Shown here piece by piece: positions 17,221-26,100 of a stretch of DNA of 64,000 bases. Positions within the stretch are counted from its first letter, which is position 1, and each line of letters opens with the position of its first letter. Source of the stretch: Streptomyces sp. A2-16 (GTDB lineage Bacteria > Actinomycetota > Actinomycetes > Streptomycetales > Streptomycetaceae). A program made the position numbers and the translations under genes. The stretch lies in NCBI RefSeq assembly GCF_018128905.1, contig NZ_CP063808.1:9052001-9116000 (forward strand), written 5' to 3'. Under the pieces are notes generated by a model. It did not search any database, was not told the origin of the DNA, and saw only the letters and a program-made list of their open reading frames with translations.

Positions 17221-17265
17221 CCCCCCAGGGGCGCGGGGAACTGCGCGACCAGCCCCCACCGGCCG
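17221..17265 (+). repeat. Dispersed Streptomyces-type intergenic repeat, copy 1
   Basis: The core GGGGCGCGGGGAACTGCGCG continues as ACCAGCCCCCACCGG. Copies occur at 58245 (reverse) and 61860 (inside a gene), and a decayed version near 27127. The copy can fold into a GC-rich stem (GGGGC...GCCCC). It lies downstream of the P1 peptidase, where it may end transcription. Confidence 0.8.
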
Positions 17266-17372
17266 GTAGCCGCCCGACCACCGAACCCGGCACCCCCATA
17301 GGCGCCCGGCCAAAGCCCAGCGCAGCGGATTGTCCTGGTTCTGTTACCGCATGGCATTCGTTGGGCTGGCGG

Positions 17373-17395
17373 GGAACCCGGGCGGGGACCGGGTC
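17373..17395 (+). promoter_or_regulatory. Possible SigE-type promoter of the L,D-transpeptidase gene
   Basis: GGAAC is followed after 15 bases by GTC, matching the cell-envelope-stress sigma E consensus of Streptomyces in sequence and spacing. It lies about 60 bases before the TTG start. The motif is short, so chance occurrence is possible. Confidence 0.35.
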
Positions 17396-17452
17396 CCTCT
17401 TTCTTCACGGAGTGGAGCGGACTACGCACATCACACGAGAGTGGAGCAGACC

Positions 17453-18679
17453 TTGACAACGCCGGACATAGCAGCACGGCGCGCACTGGGGGCCTGTGCC
17501 GTCCTGATGGTCGGCGCCCTCACCCTCACCGCGTGCGGAGGCGGATCCGACGGCAAGAGCGAGGGCAAGGGCGGCAAGGAGTCCTCGACGGCGTCCGAGG
17601 CGGAGATCGTCATCTCCGCGAAGAACGGTTCCACGGGCGCGTCGATCAACTCGACCGGTGTGAAGGTCAGCGACGGCACGCTGACCGGCGTGAAGATGAA
17701 GGTGGCGGGCACGGGGCAGGACGTGCCGGGGTCGCTGGCCGCGGGCGGGACGAGCTGGAAGCCCGGGGAGCAGCTGGAGCGGGGGACGAAGTACGAGATC
17801 GCCGCCACGGCGAAGGACTCGGACGGGAAGGCCGTGACCGCGAAGTCCGTCTTCACGACCGTCTCGAAGGCCAACAGCTTCATAGGGACCTACACGCCGG
17901 ACAACGGGACGACGGTCGGCGTGGGGATGCCGGTGTCGTTCAACTTCGACAAGGCCATCAGCGACAAGAAGGCCGTGCAGTCGCACATCACCGTCAGCTC
18001 CAGCAGCGGCCAGCAGGTGGTGGGGCACTGGTTCGGGGAGCAGCGGCTCGACTTCCGCCCCGAGGAGTACTGGAAGGCCGGCTCCAAGGTCACGATGAAG
18101 ATCGACCTGGACGGCGTCCAGGGGGCCAACGGGATCACCGGTGTGCAGGAGAAGACCGTCAGCTTCACCGTGGGGCGCTCGCAGGTGTCCACCGTGGACG
18201 CGGACACGCAGACCATGAAGGTCGTGCGGGACGGGACGACCGTCAGGACCGTGCCGATCTCCACGGGGAGCCCGGAGTTCACCACCTACAACGGGCAGAT
18301 GGTGATCTCCGAGAAGTACAAGAAGATCCGCATGGACAGCCGGACGGTCGCGCTGGCCAACGCGTACGACATCCCCGATGTTCCGGACGCGATGCGGCTG
18401 ACGCAGTCGGGGACCTTCATCCACGGCAACTACTGGTACAACAAGGGCAACCCGCCCTTCGGGCGCACCGCCACCAGCCACGGATGCGTGGGACTGCAGG
18501 ACGTCAAGGGTGGTCGAGCGAACACTCCGGCGAAGTGGTTCTACGACAACTCGATGATCGGGGACGTGGTGATCGTCAAGAACTCCCCCGACAAGACGGT
18601 GAAGCCCGACAACGGACTGAACGGCTGGAACATGTCCTGGGGCGAGTGGGTCGCGGGGAGTGCCGTCGGTACGTCCTGA
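17453..18679 (+). CDS. L,D-transpeptidase lipoprotein with Ig-like domains
   Basis: The 408-residue protein is an exported lipoprotein: a basic start, a hydrophobic stretch (AVLMVGALTLTAC) and lipobox LTAC, then a Lys/Gly/Ser-rich spacer. Two Ig-like domains follow, then a YkuD catalytic domain with TSHGCVGLQD, the nucleophile being about Cys345 and the upstream His in FIHGNYWYN. Such enzymes make 3-3 crosslinks in peptidoglycan. The TTG at 17453 has GGAG seven bases upstream and gives a proper lipoprotein signal. GTG 17441 and the longer open frame to 17330 are less likely. Confidence 0.9.
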   Translation: MTTPDIAARRALGACAVLMVGALTLTACGGGSDGKSEGKGGKESSTASEAEIVISAKNGSTGASINSTGVKVSDGTLTGVKMKVAGTGQDVPGSLAAGGTSWKPGEQLERGTKYEIAATAKDSDGKAVTAKSVFTTVSKANSFIGTYTPDNGTTVGVGMPVSFNFDKAISDKKAVQSHITVSSSSGQQVVGHWFGEQRLDFRPEEYWKAGSKVTMKIDLDGVQGANGITGVQEKTVSFTVGRSQVSTVDADTQTMKVVRDGTTVRTVPISTGSPEFTTYNGQMVISEKYKKIRMDSRTVALANAYDIPDVPDAMRLTQSGTFIHGNYWYNKGNPPFGRTATSHGCVGLQDVKGGRANTPAKWFYDNSMIGDVVIVKNSPDKTVKPDNGLNGWNMSWGEWVAGSAVGTS

Positions 18680-18856
18680 TCGCCGCAAGGCGCCTCTGAC
18701 CGGGGGTTTTTGACGGATCATCGGGTCGCGTGGGAACTTCCTGCGCGGCCCGGGCGTTTTCCGGGCGTACGTTTTCTCGGTTCCCGGACATGATGTCCGA
18801 CCGAGGGGCTACGGTATGCACCCACAAGGTGACATGCAGCAACGCCGGGAGAAACC

Positions 18857-19603
18857 TTGAGCGTTCCGTACGAGACGGCAGCGTACGAACCACCCGAGTC
18901 GCCCGAGTCTCCGGAGGAGCATCTCGCGCGGCTCCTCGGTCGTGCCCTGAACTCCTTCGAGCTGCCCGACGAGACGATACGGCGTCTGGACTGCGCGCTG
19001 GCGCACGACAGTTCGCTGCACTCCGCGCACCACAGCGCGGGGCTGCACCGGGAGACGTACCGGCACACGTGGCTGCTCGCCGACGGCTCGGCGCTCACTC
19101 TGTGGGAGCTCGTCCACAACACCGCGCGGGACAGCGTGCCGCAGCACGAGGTGTACGTCGACGAGGAGGAACTGCGCGCGGCGACCGGCCGGTTGCCGCT
19201 GCCGCCCGACACCCCGGACTTCGAGCTGCCGGTGACGGTGCATCTCGCGCCCGTGCAGGCGCCGCGGCACGCCTACGTGCCGGACGACTCGGCGGACCAC
19301 GCGCGCCGGCTGCTGCGCCGTGCGGAGAACACGGACCGGCCGGGCCAGGAGACGGCCACGCTGCTGACGGAGGCGTTCGCCCACCAGATCACGCAGGCGT
19401 TCGGGCGCCCGTGCCGTGCGGGGCGCGCCGGGCTGGGCTTCTCGCTGTACGAGCACGCGTTCCTGCTGCGCGACGGCGCGGAGGTCTCCCTGTGGGAGGT
19501 CGAGCACACGGCGACGCCCGACGGGCGGCACATGTGCGAGGTGTACGTCACCGAGGACGCGGCCCGCGACGCCATGGAGCGGCGCGCGGCGCACCTGTCC
19601 TGA
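18857..19603 (+). CDS. DUF6227-type Streptomyces protein
   Basis: The 248-residue soluble protein contains two similar halves, each with a HTWLLADGSALTLWELVHNT-like or HAFLLRDGAEVSLWEVEHTA segment followed by an EVYV strand, so it looks like an internal duplication. No catalytic motif is seen. I recall this as a DUF6227-family protein confined to streptomycetes; the function is unknown. The TTG at 18857 is preceded by GGGAGAAACC. It is about 180 bases after the transpeptidase gene and convergent with the next small gene. Confidence 0.8.
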   Translation: MSVPYETAAYEPPESPESPEEHLARLLGRALNSFELPDETIRRLDCALAHDSSLHSAHHSAGLHRETYRHTWLLADGSALTLWELVHNTARDSVPQHEVYVDEEELRAATGRLPLPPDTPDFELPVTVHLAPVQAPRHAYVPDDSADHARRLLRRAENTDRPGQETATLLTEAFAHQITQAFGRPCRAGRAGLGFSLYEHAFLLRDGAEVSLWEVEHTATPDGRHMCEVYVTEDAARDAMERRAAHLS

Positions 19604-19621
19604 ACCGGTCGGCGGTCCGGC

Positions 19622-19876
19622 TCAGCGGCCGCCGCTGAGCTGTCGTACCAGACCCGCGAACGCGTCCTCCTCCGCCGGTGTCAGCTGGACGCACTCATGG
19701 CCGGGGGCGGCCAGGCGCTGGCGGGGGAAGGCGGGCAGGCCGTGGTCGACGCGCCATGTGACGGCCTCGTGGCGGCCGTGGCGCAACATGTAGGCCAGTC
19801 CCGCTGTCCAGGCGGCAACCACCAGGACGAGCAGGGTCACACCAAGCAACTGGTAGACGGAGACGTGCTCAGGCAT
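19622..19876 (-). CDS. Small single-pass membrane protein
   Basis: The ATG at 19876 gives 84 residues with one N-terminal helix (YQLLGVTLLVLVVAAWTAGL) followed by a basic cytosolic part (YMLRHGRHEAVTWRVDHGLP) and an acidic C-terminus. No family was recognised. It converges with the DUF6227 gene 18 bases away. A hairpin lies upstream, separating it from fruA. Confidence 0.65.
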   Translation of the reverse strand: MPEHVSVYQLLGVTLLVLVVAAWTAGLAYMLRHGRHEAVTWRVDHGLPAFPRQRLAAPGHECVQLTPAEEDAFAGLVRQLSGGR

Positions 19877-19892
19877 GCGGTCCAGTAGACAC

Positions 19893-19922
19893 CACGGTCC
19901 GGGACTTTGGCCCCGGACCGTG
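19893..19922 (-). terminator. Terminator of the fructose operon
   Basis: An 11-bp perfect stem (CACGGTCCGGG / CCCGGACCGTG) with an 8-base loop lies about 55 bases beyond the fruA stop and before the small membrane gene. It is symmetrical, but its position fits the end of the leftward fru operon. Confidence 0.8.
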
Positions 19923-19975
19923 ACGTATCTCGCAGGTGCCGTGAACACCTCACGGCCGCCCCAAAGGGGCAGGGA

Positions 19976-22030
19976 TCATGCGGCGACCGGCTGCTTCCGC
20001 TCTGCCTCCGGGACGGCGGCGTCCGTCGCCGCGGCGGCCGTGGTGCCCTGCGCCGGCTTGCGCATGCTCTTCAGGACGATCACCAGTGCGGTCGTGACGC
20101 AGACGCCCGCCGCGATGGCGATCAGGTAGAGGAACGGGCTGCCGATCAGCGGGACCACGAAGATGCCGCCGTGCGGGGCACGCAGGGTGGCGCCGAAGGC
20201 CATCGACAGGGCGCCGGTGACCGCGCCGCCCGCCATGGAGGCCGGGATGACACGCAGCGGGTCGGCCGCCGCGAACGGAATCGCGCCCTCGGAGATGAAG
20301 GACGCGCCGAGGACCCAGGCGGCCTTGCCGTTCTCGCGCTCGGTCTGGGTGAAGAGCTTCTTGCGGACGGTGGTCGCGAGCGCCATGCCGAGCGGCGGGA
20401 CCATGCCCGCGGCCATCACGGCGGCCATGACCTTCATCGCGGAGTCGCTGGGGTCCTGGACGGCGATGCCCGCGGTGGCGAAGGCGTAGGCGACCTTGTT
20501 GACGGGGCCGCCGAGGTCGAAGCACATCATCAGGCCGAGGAGGACGCCGAGCAGGATGGCGTTGGTGCCGGAGAGGCCGTTGAGCCAGTCCGTCATGCCC
20601 TTCTGGGCCTCGGCGATGGGCTTGCCGATCACGACGAACATCAGGAATCCGACGATCAGCGAGGAGATGAGTGGGATCACCACCACCGGCATGATGCCGC
20701 GCAGCACCGGCGGGATCTTGATCCGCTGGATCGAGAGGACCACACCACCCGCCAGCAGACCGGCGACCAGGCCGCCGAGGAAGCCCGCGGCAATGTTGGA
20801 GGCGATCATTCCGCCGACGAATCCGGGGACGAGACCGGGGCGGTCCGCCATGCCGTACGCGATGTAGCCGGCGAGGACCGGGATGAGGAAGCCGAAGGCG
20901 ACCTGGCCGATCTGGAACAGCAGGGCGCCCCAGCTGTCGATCTCGGTCCAGGAGAAGTGCTTCATGACCGAGGGCGCGCTCGCGATCTGCCAGCCGCCGA
21001 TGGCGAACCCGAGGGCGAGCAGCAGACCGCCCGCGGCGACGAACGGGACCATGTAACTCACGCCGGTCATCAGCCACTTGCGGAGCTTGGTGCCGTAGCC
21101 GTCGCCGGGCTCGCCGGCCCGCTCGACCGGCGTACCGCCTCCGGCGGCGCCCGCCGTCACCTCGCCGCGCGCGGCCTTCCCGCGCACTTCGGTGATGAGT
21201 TCGGCGGGCCGGTTGATGCCCGCTTTCACGCCGACGTCGACGGTGGGCTTGCCGGCGAAGCGGTCCTTGTCGCGTACGGGGACGTCGTGCGCGAAGATCA
21301 CGCCGTCCGCGGCCGCGATGACCGCCGGGTCGAGCCGTTCGAAGCCGGCCGAGCCCTGTGTCTCCACGACGAGTTCGACGCCCGCCTCGCGGCCCGCGTT
21401 CTCCAGGGACTCGGCCGCCATGTAGGTGTGGGCGATGCCGGTCGGGCAGGAGGTGACGGCGACGATCCGGAAGGGGGCTTCGGGAGCGTCGGGAGTGGAG
21501 CCGGCCGTTGCGGCATCGGCGGAGGCCGCCGCCGATGCCGCAACGGAGTCCTCGGTGGCACCCGCGGTGGCCTCTGCGGCCGCCGGTGCCTCGTCGCCGC
21601 GGATCAGCGCCGCGGCGCCCGCCGCGTCCCCGGCCGACCGCAGCGCGTCGGTGAACTCGGTGTTCATCAGCTGCCGGGCCAGGGAGGACAGGATCGTGAG
21701 GTGGGCGTCGTCCGCGCCGGCCGGTGCGGCGATCAGGAAGATCAGGTCGGCGGGTCCGTCCGGCGCGCCGAAGTCGATGCCGGCTGCGCTGCGTCCGAAG
21801 GCGAGGGTCGGCTCGGTGACGTGTTCGCTGCGGCAGTGCGGGATGCCGATGCCGCCGTCGAGGCCGGTCGGCATCTGTGCCTCGCGGGCGGCCACGTCGG
21901 CGAGGAAGCCCTCCAGGTCGGTCACCCGGCCCAGGGCGACCATGCGCTCGGCGAGGGCACGCGCCGCCGCTTCCTTGGTATCGGCGGACAGGTCGAGGTC
22001 GACCAGGTCCGCGGTGATCATGTCGCTCAT
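19976..22030 (-). CDS. fruA: Fructose-specific PTS permease, EIIABC fusion
   Basis: The 684-residue transporter phosphorylates fructose to fructose-1-phosphate during uptake. Residues 1-150 are the IIA domain, with the phosphorylated His in GGIGIPHCRSEHV. A linker rich in Ala/Glu/Thr follows, then the IIB domain with the phospho-Cys in VTSCPTGIAHTYMAAESL. The last 340 residues are the IIC membrane domain with about ten helices (KWLMTGVSYMVPFVAAGGLL opening). The ATG at 22030 has a GGAG site and overlaps the stop of the preceding repeat ORF by four bases. Confidence 0.96.
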   Translation of the reverse strand: MSDMITADLVDLDLSADTKEAAARALAERMVALGRVTDLEGFLADVAAREAQMPTGLDGGIGIPHCRSEHVTEPTLAFGRSAAGIDFGAPDGPADLIFLIAAPAGADDAHLTILSSLARQLMNTEFTDALRSAGDAAGAAALIRGDEAPAAAEATAGATEDSVAASAAASADAATAGSTPDAPEAPFRIVAVTSCPTGIAHTYMAAESLENAGREAGVELVVETQGSAGFERLDPAVIAAADGVIFAHDVPVRDKDRFAGKPTVDVGVKAGINRPAELITEVRGKAARGEVTAGAAGGGTPVERAGEPGDGYGTKLRKWLMTGVSYMVPFVAAGGLLLALGFAIGGWQIASAPSVMKHFSWTEIDSWGALLFQIGQVAFGFLIPVLAGYIAYGMADRPGLVPGFVGGMIASNIAAGFLGGLVAGLLAGGVVLSIQRIKIPPVLRGIMPVVVIPLISSLIVGFLMFVVIGKPIAEAQKGMTDWLNGLSGTNAILLGVLLGLMMCFDLGGPVNKVAYAFATAGIAVQDPSDSAMKVMAAVMAAGMVPPLGMALATTVRKKLFTQTERENGKAAWVLGASFISEGAIPFAAADPLRVIPASMAGGAVTGALSMAFGATLRAPHGGIFVVPLIGSPFLYLIAIAAGVCVTTALVIVLKSMRKPAQGTTAAAATDAAVPEAERKQPVAA

Positions 22031-22632
22031 CGCGGGCTCCTTCGCACGCGTATCGCCCGGGGAATGGGGTGGGCGAGGGTGGGGACGGGGGTGCAGCGGT
22101 GTGGGATTTCGGGGGTGGTGGGGGCGGGACCGGGGAAGCTCCGCCCCCACCGGGCGGCAGGGCGGCTCAGGTGGCCCCGCCACCCATGGGCCGCGGCGAG
22201 TAACAGGGAGCCTCGCCGCCGCATCGACGCCGTCCGGCACAACAGGGACTCCGCCACGACACCGGCCACTTCCGAGGCCACCACGGCACGGACTCCCGCA
22301 GAATCAGCCACCGCACCGACCCCTTCCGAGGCCACCGCGGCTCGGGCTCCTTCGAACGCCGTCATGACACCGGCCCCTTCCAAGACCGCCGCGGCACGAG
22401 CCTCGGACGCCGGCACAACACCGGCTCCCGCAGCACCCGCCACCGCACCGACCCCTTCCGAGGCCACTACGGCACGGACTCCCTCGGACGCCGTCACGAC
22501 ACCGGCTCCCGCGGCATCCGCCATCGCACCGGCCCCTTCCGAGGCCACCACGACACCGGCTCGCTCAGAACCCGCCACCGCACCGACCCCTTCCGAGACC
22601 GCCATCGCACCGGCCCCTCCAGTAGCCGTCAT
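22027..22632 (-). CDS. Nine-residue tandem-repeat ORF between fruK and fruA
   Basis: The ORF of 201 codons starts with an ATG that overlaps the fruK stop (ATGA) and ends in a TGA that overlaps the fruA start (ATGA). Residues about 5-125 consist of about 13 copies of a nine-residue unit with consensus AVVASEGVG (examples: VVVASEGAG, AVVASEGVG, AMADAAGAG), encoded by 27-bp DNA repeats; one unit has only eight codons. The remaining 75 residues are Arg/Pro-rich and look like translated leader DNA. Third-position GC is lower than in neighbours. A real coupled gene is possible; an expanded minisatellite in an operon spacer is the alternative. Confidence 0.5.
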   Translation of the reverse strand: MTATGGAGAMAVSEGVGAVAGSERAGVVVASEGAGAMADAAGAGVVTASEGVRAVVASEGVGAVAGAAGAGVVPASEARAAAVLEGAGVMTAFEGARAAVASEGVGAVADSAGVRAVVASEVAGVVAESLLCRTASMRRRGSLLLAAAHGWRGHLSRPAARWGRSFPGPAPTTPEIPHRCTPVPTLAHPIPRAIRVRRSPR

Positions 22633-23576
22633 GACACCGGCTCCGTCAGTACGCGGTCCACCGGTACCTCGGACGTGACCGTCACCGCGGTCGGGTTCAG
22701 GTCGGCCGGGGTCGGCATGACGCTGCCGGGCAGTTGGACGGCCGCGGCGCCGTGTGCGACCGCGGAGGCGAGGGCCTCGGGGCCGTTGCCGCCGGCGATC
22801 AGGAAGCCGGCCAGTGACGAGTCGCCGGCGCCGACATTGCTGCGTACGGCCTCTACGCGCGCACTGCCGAACCAGGTGCCCGAGCCGTCCACCAGCAGCT
22901 GCCCGTCGGCGCCCAGGCTCGCGAGTACGGCCCGTGCGCCCATCTCCCGCAGTTCCTCGGCCGCCTTCACGGCGTCGCCCACCGTGGACAGGGGGCGCCC
23001 GACGGCCTCCGCGAGCTCCTCCGCGTTCGGCTTCACCACGTCGGGCCGTTCACGCAGTGCCTCCAGGAGCGCGCGCCCCGAGGTGTCCAGCGCGATCCGG
23101 GCACCACCGGCGTGCGCCCGCGCGACCACCTCGGCGTACCAGGACGGCGCGAGCCCCCTGGGCAGGCTTCCGCAGCACGCGATCCACGAGGCGTCGTGCG
23201 ACTGCGTGCGGACCGTCTCCAGCAGCGACTCCTGCTCGGCGGCCGACAGTTCGGGACCCGGCGCGTTGATCTTCGTGAGCACCCCGTCCGCCTCGGCGAG
23301 CGCGATGTTCGACCGGGTCGCTCCGGCGACCGGCACCGGCGCGACCTCGATGCCCTGCGCGTCGAGCAGATCGGCGACGAGCGCCCCCGGCGCACCTCCC
23401 AGGGGCAGGACCGCGACCGTGCGCTGCCCGGCGGCCGCCACCGCGCGTGAGACGTTGACGCCCTTGCCGCCGGGGTCCATGCGTTCCCCGGTGGCGCGGA
23501 TGACCTCGCCGCGCTCCAGGGCCGGGACCTCGTACGTACGGTCCAGGGACGGGTTCGGGGTGACGGTGAGGATCAT
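22629..23576 (-). CDS. fruK: 1-phosphofructokinase
   Basis: FruK phosphorylates fructose-1-phosphate to fructose-1,6-bisphosphate, the step after PTS uptake. The 315-residue PfkB-family protein has TVTPNPSLDRTYEV at the start, the sugar-binding RMDPGGKGVNVSRAVAAAG signature, and the nucleotide/catalytic motif VRSNVGAGDSSLAGFLIAGG near the C-terminus. The ATG at 23576 overlaps the fruR stop (ATGA), and its own stop overlaps the repeat ORF, so the operon is tightly coupled. Confidence 0.96.
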   Translation of the reverse strand: MILTVTPNPSLDRTYEVPALERGEVIRATGERMDPGGKGVNVSRAVAAAGQRTVAVLPLGGAPGALVADLLDAQGIEVAPVPVAGATRSNIALAEADGVLTKINAPGPELSAAEQESLLETVRTQSHDASWIACCGSLPRGLAPSWYAEVVARAHAGGARIALDTSGRALLEALRERPDVVKPNAEELAEAVGRPLSTVGDAVKAAEELREMGARAVLASLGADGQLLVDGSGTWFGSARVEAVRSNVGAGDSSLAGFLIAGGNGPEALASAVAHGAAAVQLPGSVMPTPADLNPTAVTVTSEVPVDRVLTEPVS

Positions 23577-24334
23577 GCGCGCACTACTTCCGTGCCGCCA
23601 CGCTCGATGGCGACGGCGTCTTCGGGGCTCAGCCCGCTGTCGGTGATCAGCAGGTCCACATCGCTCAGGTCACCGAAGCGGGCGAAGTGCTCCTGGCCGT
23701 GCTTGGCGGAGTCGGCGAGCAGCACCACGCGGCGGGCGGCGGCGATCGCCGCGCGCTTGACCGCGGCCTCGGCGAGGTCGGGGGTGGTGAGGCCGTGGTC
23801 GGCGGAGAAGCCGTTGGCCGCGACGAAGAGGACGTCGGCCCGGATCTCGCCGTACGCCCGCAGCGCCCAGGCGTCGACGGCGGCGCGCGTACGGTGCCGT
23901 ACGCGCCCTCCGACGAGGTGGAGCTGGATGCCGGGGTGGTCCGCGAGGCGGGCCGCGATGGGCAGGCTGTGGGTGACGACGGTGAGCGAGGCCTCCAGCG
24001 GGACGGCGGCGGCGAGACGGGCCACGGTCGTGCCGGCGTCGAGGATCAGGGTGCCCTCGGTCGGCAGTTCGGCGAGGGCCGCCTTGGCGATGTGGTCCTT
24101 CTCGTCGGCCGCGGTCGTCTCGCGCTCGGCGAGGTCCGGCTCGAAGTCGAGGCGCCCGGCCGGGATCGCCCCGCCGTGCACCCGGCGCAGCAGCCCCGCG
24201 CGGTCGAGGGCCTTCAGGTCGCGCCGGATGGTCTCGGCGGTGACCTGGAACTCCTCGGCCAGGGAGACGACGTCCACCCGCCCGCCGTCACGGGCGAGCC
24301 GGAGGATCTCCTGCTGCCGCTCCGGTGCGTACAT
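23573..24334 (-). CDS. fruR: DeoR-family regulator of the fructose operon
   Basis: The 253-residue protein has an N-terminal DeoR helix-turn-helix (APERQQEILRLARDGGRVDV, then SLAEEFQVTAETIRRDLKAL) and a C-terminal sugar-phosphate sensor domain (ILDAGTTVARLAAAV and similar strands). DeoR regulators of fru operons respond to fructose phosphates. It is the first gene of the operon and is coupled to fruK by ATGA overlap. The ATG 24334 was chosen because the HTH begins there; the open frame upstream to 24466 has no DeoR-like sequence. Confidence 0.93.
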   Translation of the reverse strand: MYAPERQQEILRLARDGGRVDVVSLAEEFQVTAETIRRDLKALDRAGLLRRVHGGAIPAGRLDFEPDLAERETTAADEKDHIAKAALAELPTEGTLILDAGTTVARLAAAVPLEASLTVVTHSLPIAARLADHPGIQLHLVGGRVRHRTRAAVDAWALRAYGEIRADVLFVAANGFSADHGLTTPDLAEAAVKRAAIAAARRVVLLADSAKHGQEHFARFGDLSDVDLLITDSGLSPEDAVAIERGGTEVVRA

Positions 24335-24470
24335 GTCCGCTCGCCTCCGACTGATGCCCGAACGTGTGGTTTCAGGTCGGAGGCTACGCCGGGATTTCGG
24401 GAAAGTAAACAGGTTCGGGCGTGATCCGGGCATGAACGGACTTCCGCTTGTGTCCGAGTACGACAAGAAG

Positions 24471-24496
24471 GCCCGGTACCTCAGCAGGTACCGGGC
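24471..24496 (-). terminator. Terminator of the EmrB/QacA-type MFS gene
   Basis: An 11-bp perfect stem (GCCCGGTACCT / AGGTACCGGGC) with loop CAGC lies 16 bases beyond the MFS stop codon and upstream of the fru operon. Confidence 0.85.
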
Positions 24497-24511
24497 CCCT
24501 CACCTCACTGT

Positions 24512-26038
24512 TCAGGAGACCAGCTCGGGCTCCTTCTCCTCCACCGCGGGAAGCTCGGCGGCTCCCTCCACATGCTGCGCGGGCCGCTTCGGCAGCGCGA
24601 ACATCAGCAGGAAGATGACCCCCATCACGGCCGCGACCCACCCGAGCGCGTGCTGGAAGGCGTCCACGAAGGCCGGGCCGAGCTGCTCCGGCCGCAGGTT
24701 GTCGCCGATGACGCCGAAGAAGACGACCGACACCAGCCCGAGCCCCAGCGCGTTGCCCATCTGCTGCACGGTGTTGATGAGTCCGGACGCCGACCCGGCG
24801 TGCTCCTTCGGCACCTCCGACAGCACCGCGTCGGTGAGCGGCGCGACGATCAGGCCCATGCCCACGCCCATCACGACCAGCGGCAGCGCCATCTGCCACG
24901 AGCTGATCGACATGCCGTACCGCCCGGCCTCCCAGAGGTAGAGCAGCACGCCCAGCGCCATCAGCAGCGCGCCGGCCTGGAGGACCTTGCGCCCGAAGCG
25001 GGGCACGAGCTGCTGCACGGAGAGACCGGCGGCGGTGGAGACGGCGATCGAGAACGGCACCCCGGTCAGCCCCGCCCGCAGCGGGCTCCAGCCGAGGCCG
25101 GTCTGCATGTACAGCGTCCACACCAGGAAGAAGATGCCGAGGCCGACACCGAACACGGTCTGCACCGCGATCCCGGCCGCGAAGCTCTTCACCCTGAACA
25201 GCGACAGCTCGACCAGCGGCGAGCCGTCCCGCGCGGCCTTGCGCCTCTCGTACGCCACCAGCGCCGCGAACACGAGGGGCGCGCCGGCCATCGACACGTA
25301 CCCCCACAGCGGCCAGTCCAGCTCCTCGCCGCGGGTCAGCGGGTAGAGCAGCATCAGCAGTCCGAGGACGACCATGCCGACGCCCACCAGGTCCAGCTTC
25401 AGGGCTCGCGGGGCCTTGGACTCGGTGATGAAACGGCTGCCGAGCACGAGCCCCATGATCCCGACCGGCAGGTTGATGAGGAAGATCGGCCGCCACTCGA
25501 GCCCGAAGAGGTTCCACTCGGTCAGCAGGGCCCCGAGCAGCGGACCGGACACGGCACCCAGTCCGACGACTGCGCCGAACAGCCCGAACACCTTGCCCCG
25601 CTCGTGCGCGGGGAAGGTCGCGTGCACGATCGACAGGACCTGCGGCACCATCATCGCCGCCATGGCGCCCTGCAGGATCCGGGCCGCGACCAGCATCTCC
25701 GGGTTGGCGGCGAAGCCGCACAGTGCCGACGCGAGCGTGAACCCGCCGATGCCGACGAGGAACAGCCGCTTGCGCCCGTGGATGTCCCCGAGCCGCCCTC
25801 CGGTGATCAGTCCGGCCGCGAAGGCGAGGGCGTAACCGGCGGTGATCCACTGGATCTGGCTGACGGAGGCGCCGGCGTCCTGCCGGATGGACGGGATGGC
25901 GATGTTGACGATGGTGACGTCGACCAGGTCCATGAAGGCCGCGGTCATCACGATGGCGAGAGCGAACCAGCGACGCCGGTCGCCCGCGGCCGGCTGTACG
26001 TCGGAGCTGTCCGAAAGAGAGGTCTCGGTGGAGGTCAT
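24512..26038 (-). CDS. MFS drug efflux transporter, EmrB/QacA (DHA2) type
   Basis: The 508-residue protein has 14 predicted helices. DHA2 motifs are visible: AAFMDLVDVTIVNIAIPSI in helix 1, ITGGRLGDIHGRKRLFLVGI as the loop 2-3 motif A, and LLGALLTEWNLFGLEWRPIF containing motif C-like residues and the WRPIF signature. Such pumps export hydrophobic drugs or dyes with proton antiport. The gene diverges from a WYL regulator 62 bases away, which probably controls it. Confidence 0.93.
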   Translation of the reverse strand: MTSTETSLSDSSDVQPAAGDRRRWFALAIVMTAAFMDLVDVTIVNIAIPSIRQDAGASVSQIQWITAGYALAFAAGLITGGRLGDIHGRKRLFLVGIGGFTLASALCGFAANPEMLVAARILQGAMAAMMVPQVLSIVHATFPAHERGKVFGLFGAVVGLGAVSGPLLGALLTEWNLFGLEWRPIFLINLPVGIMGLVLGSRFITESKAPRALKLDLVGVGMVVLGLLMLLYPLTRGEELDWPLWGYVSMAGAPLVFAALVAYERRKAARDGSPLVELSLFRVKSFAAGIAVQTVFGVGLGIFFLVWTLYMQTGLGWSPLRAGLTGVPFSIAVSTAAGLSVQQLVPRFGRKVLQAGALLMALGVLLYLWEAGRYGMSISSWQMALPLVVMGVGMGLIVAPLTDAVLSEVPKEHAGSASGLINTVQQMGNALGLGLVSVVFFGVIGDNLRPEQLGPAFVDAFQHALGWVAAVMGVIFLLMFALPKRPAQHVEGAAELPAVEEKEPELVS

Positions 26039-26100
26039 GTCATCAACCTATGAGCCCATTAGGTCAGATCGTGTCCTACTTCTGCGGCATTCTCGAACTC

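Noticed and set aside
14306..17299. A 997-codon minus-strand frame over ltrA and the P1 peptidase
   Set aside because: Only its last 60 codons look like a gene; the rest is antisense to two well-defined genes and rich in Arg/His/Pro.
19907..22678. A 923-codon plus-strand frame across the fru genes, including a Pro/Thr-rich stretch over the 27-bp repeats
   Set aside because: It is antisense to fruA, the composition is typical of high-GC shadow translation, and fruA and fruK are unmistakable on the other strand.
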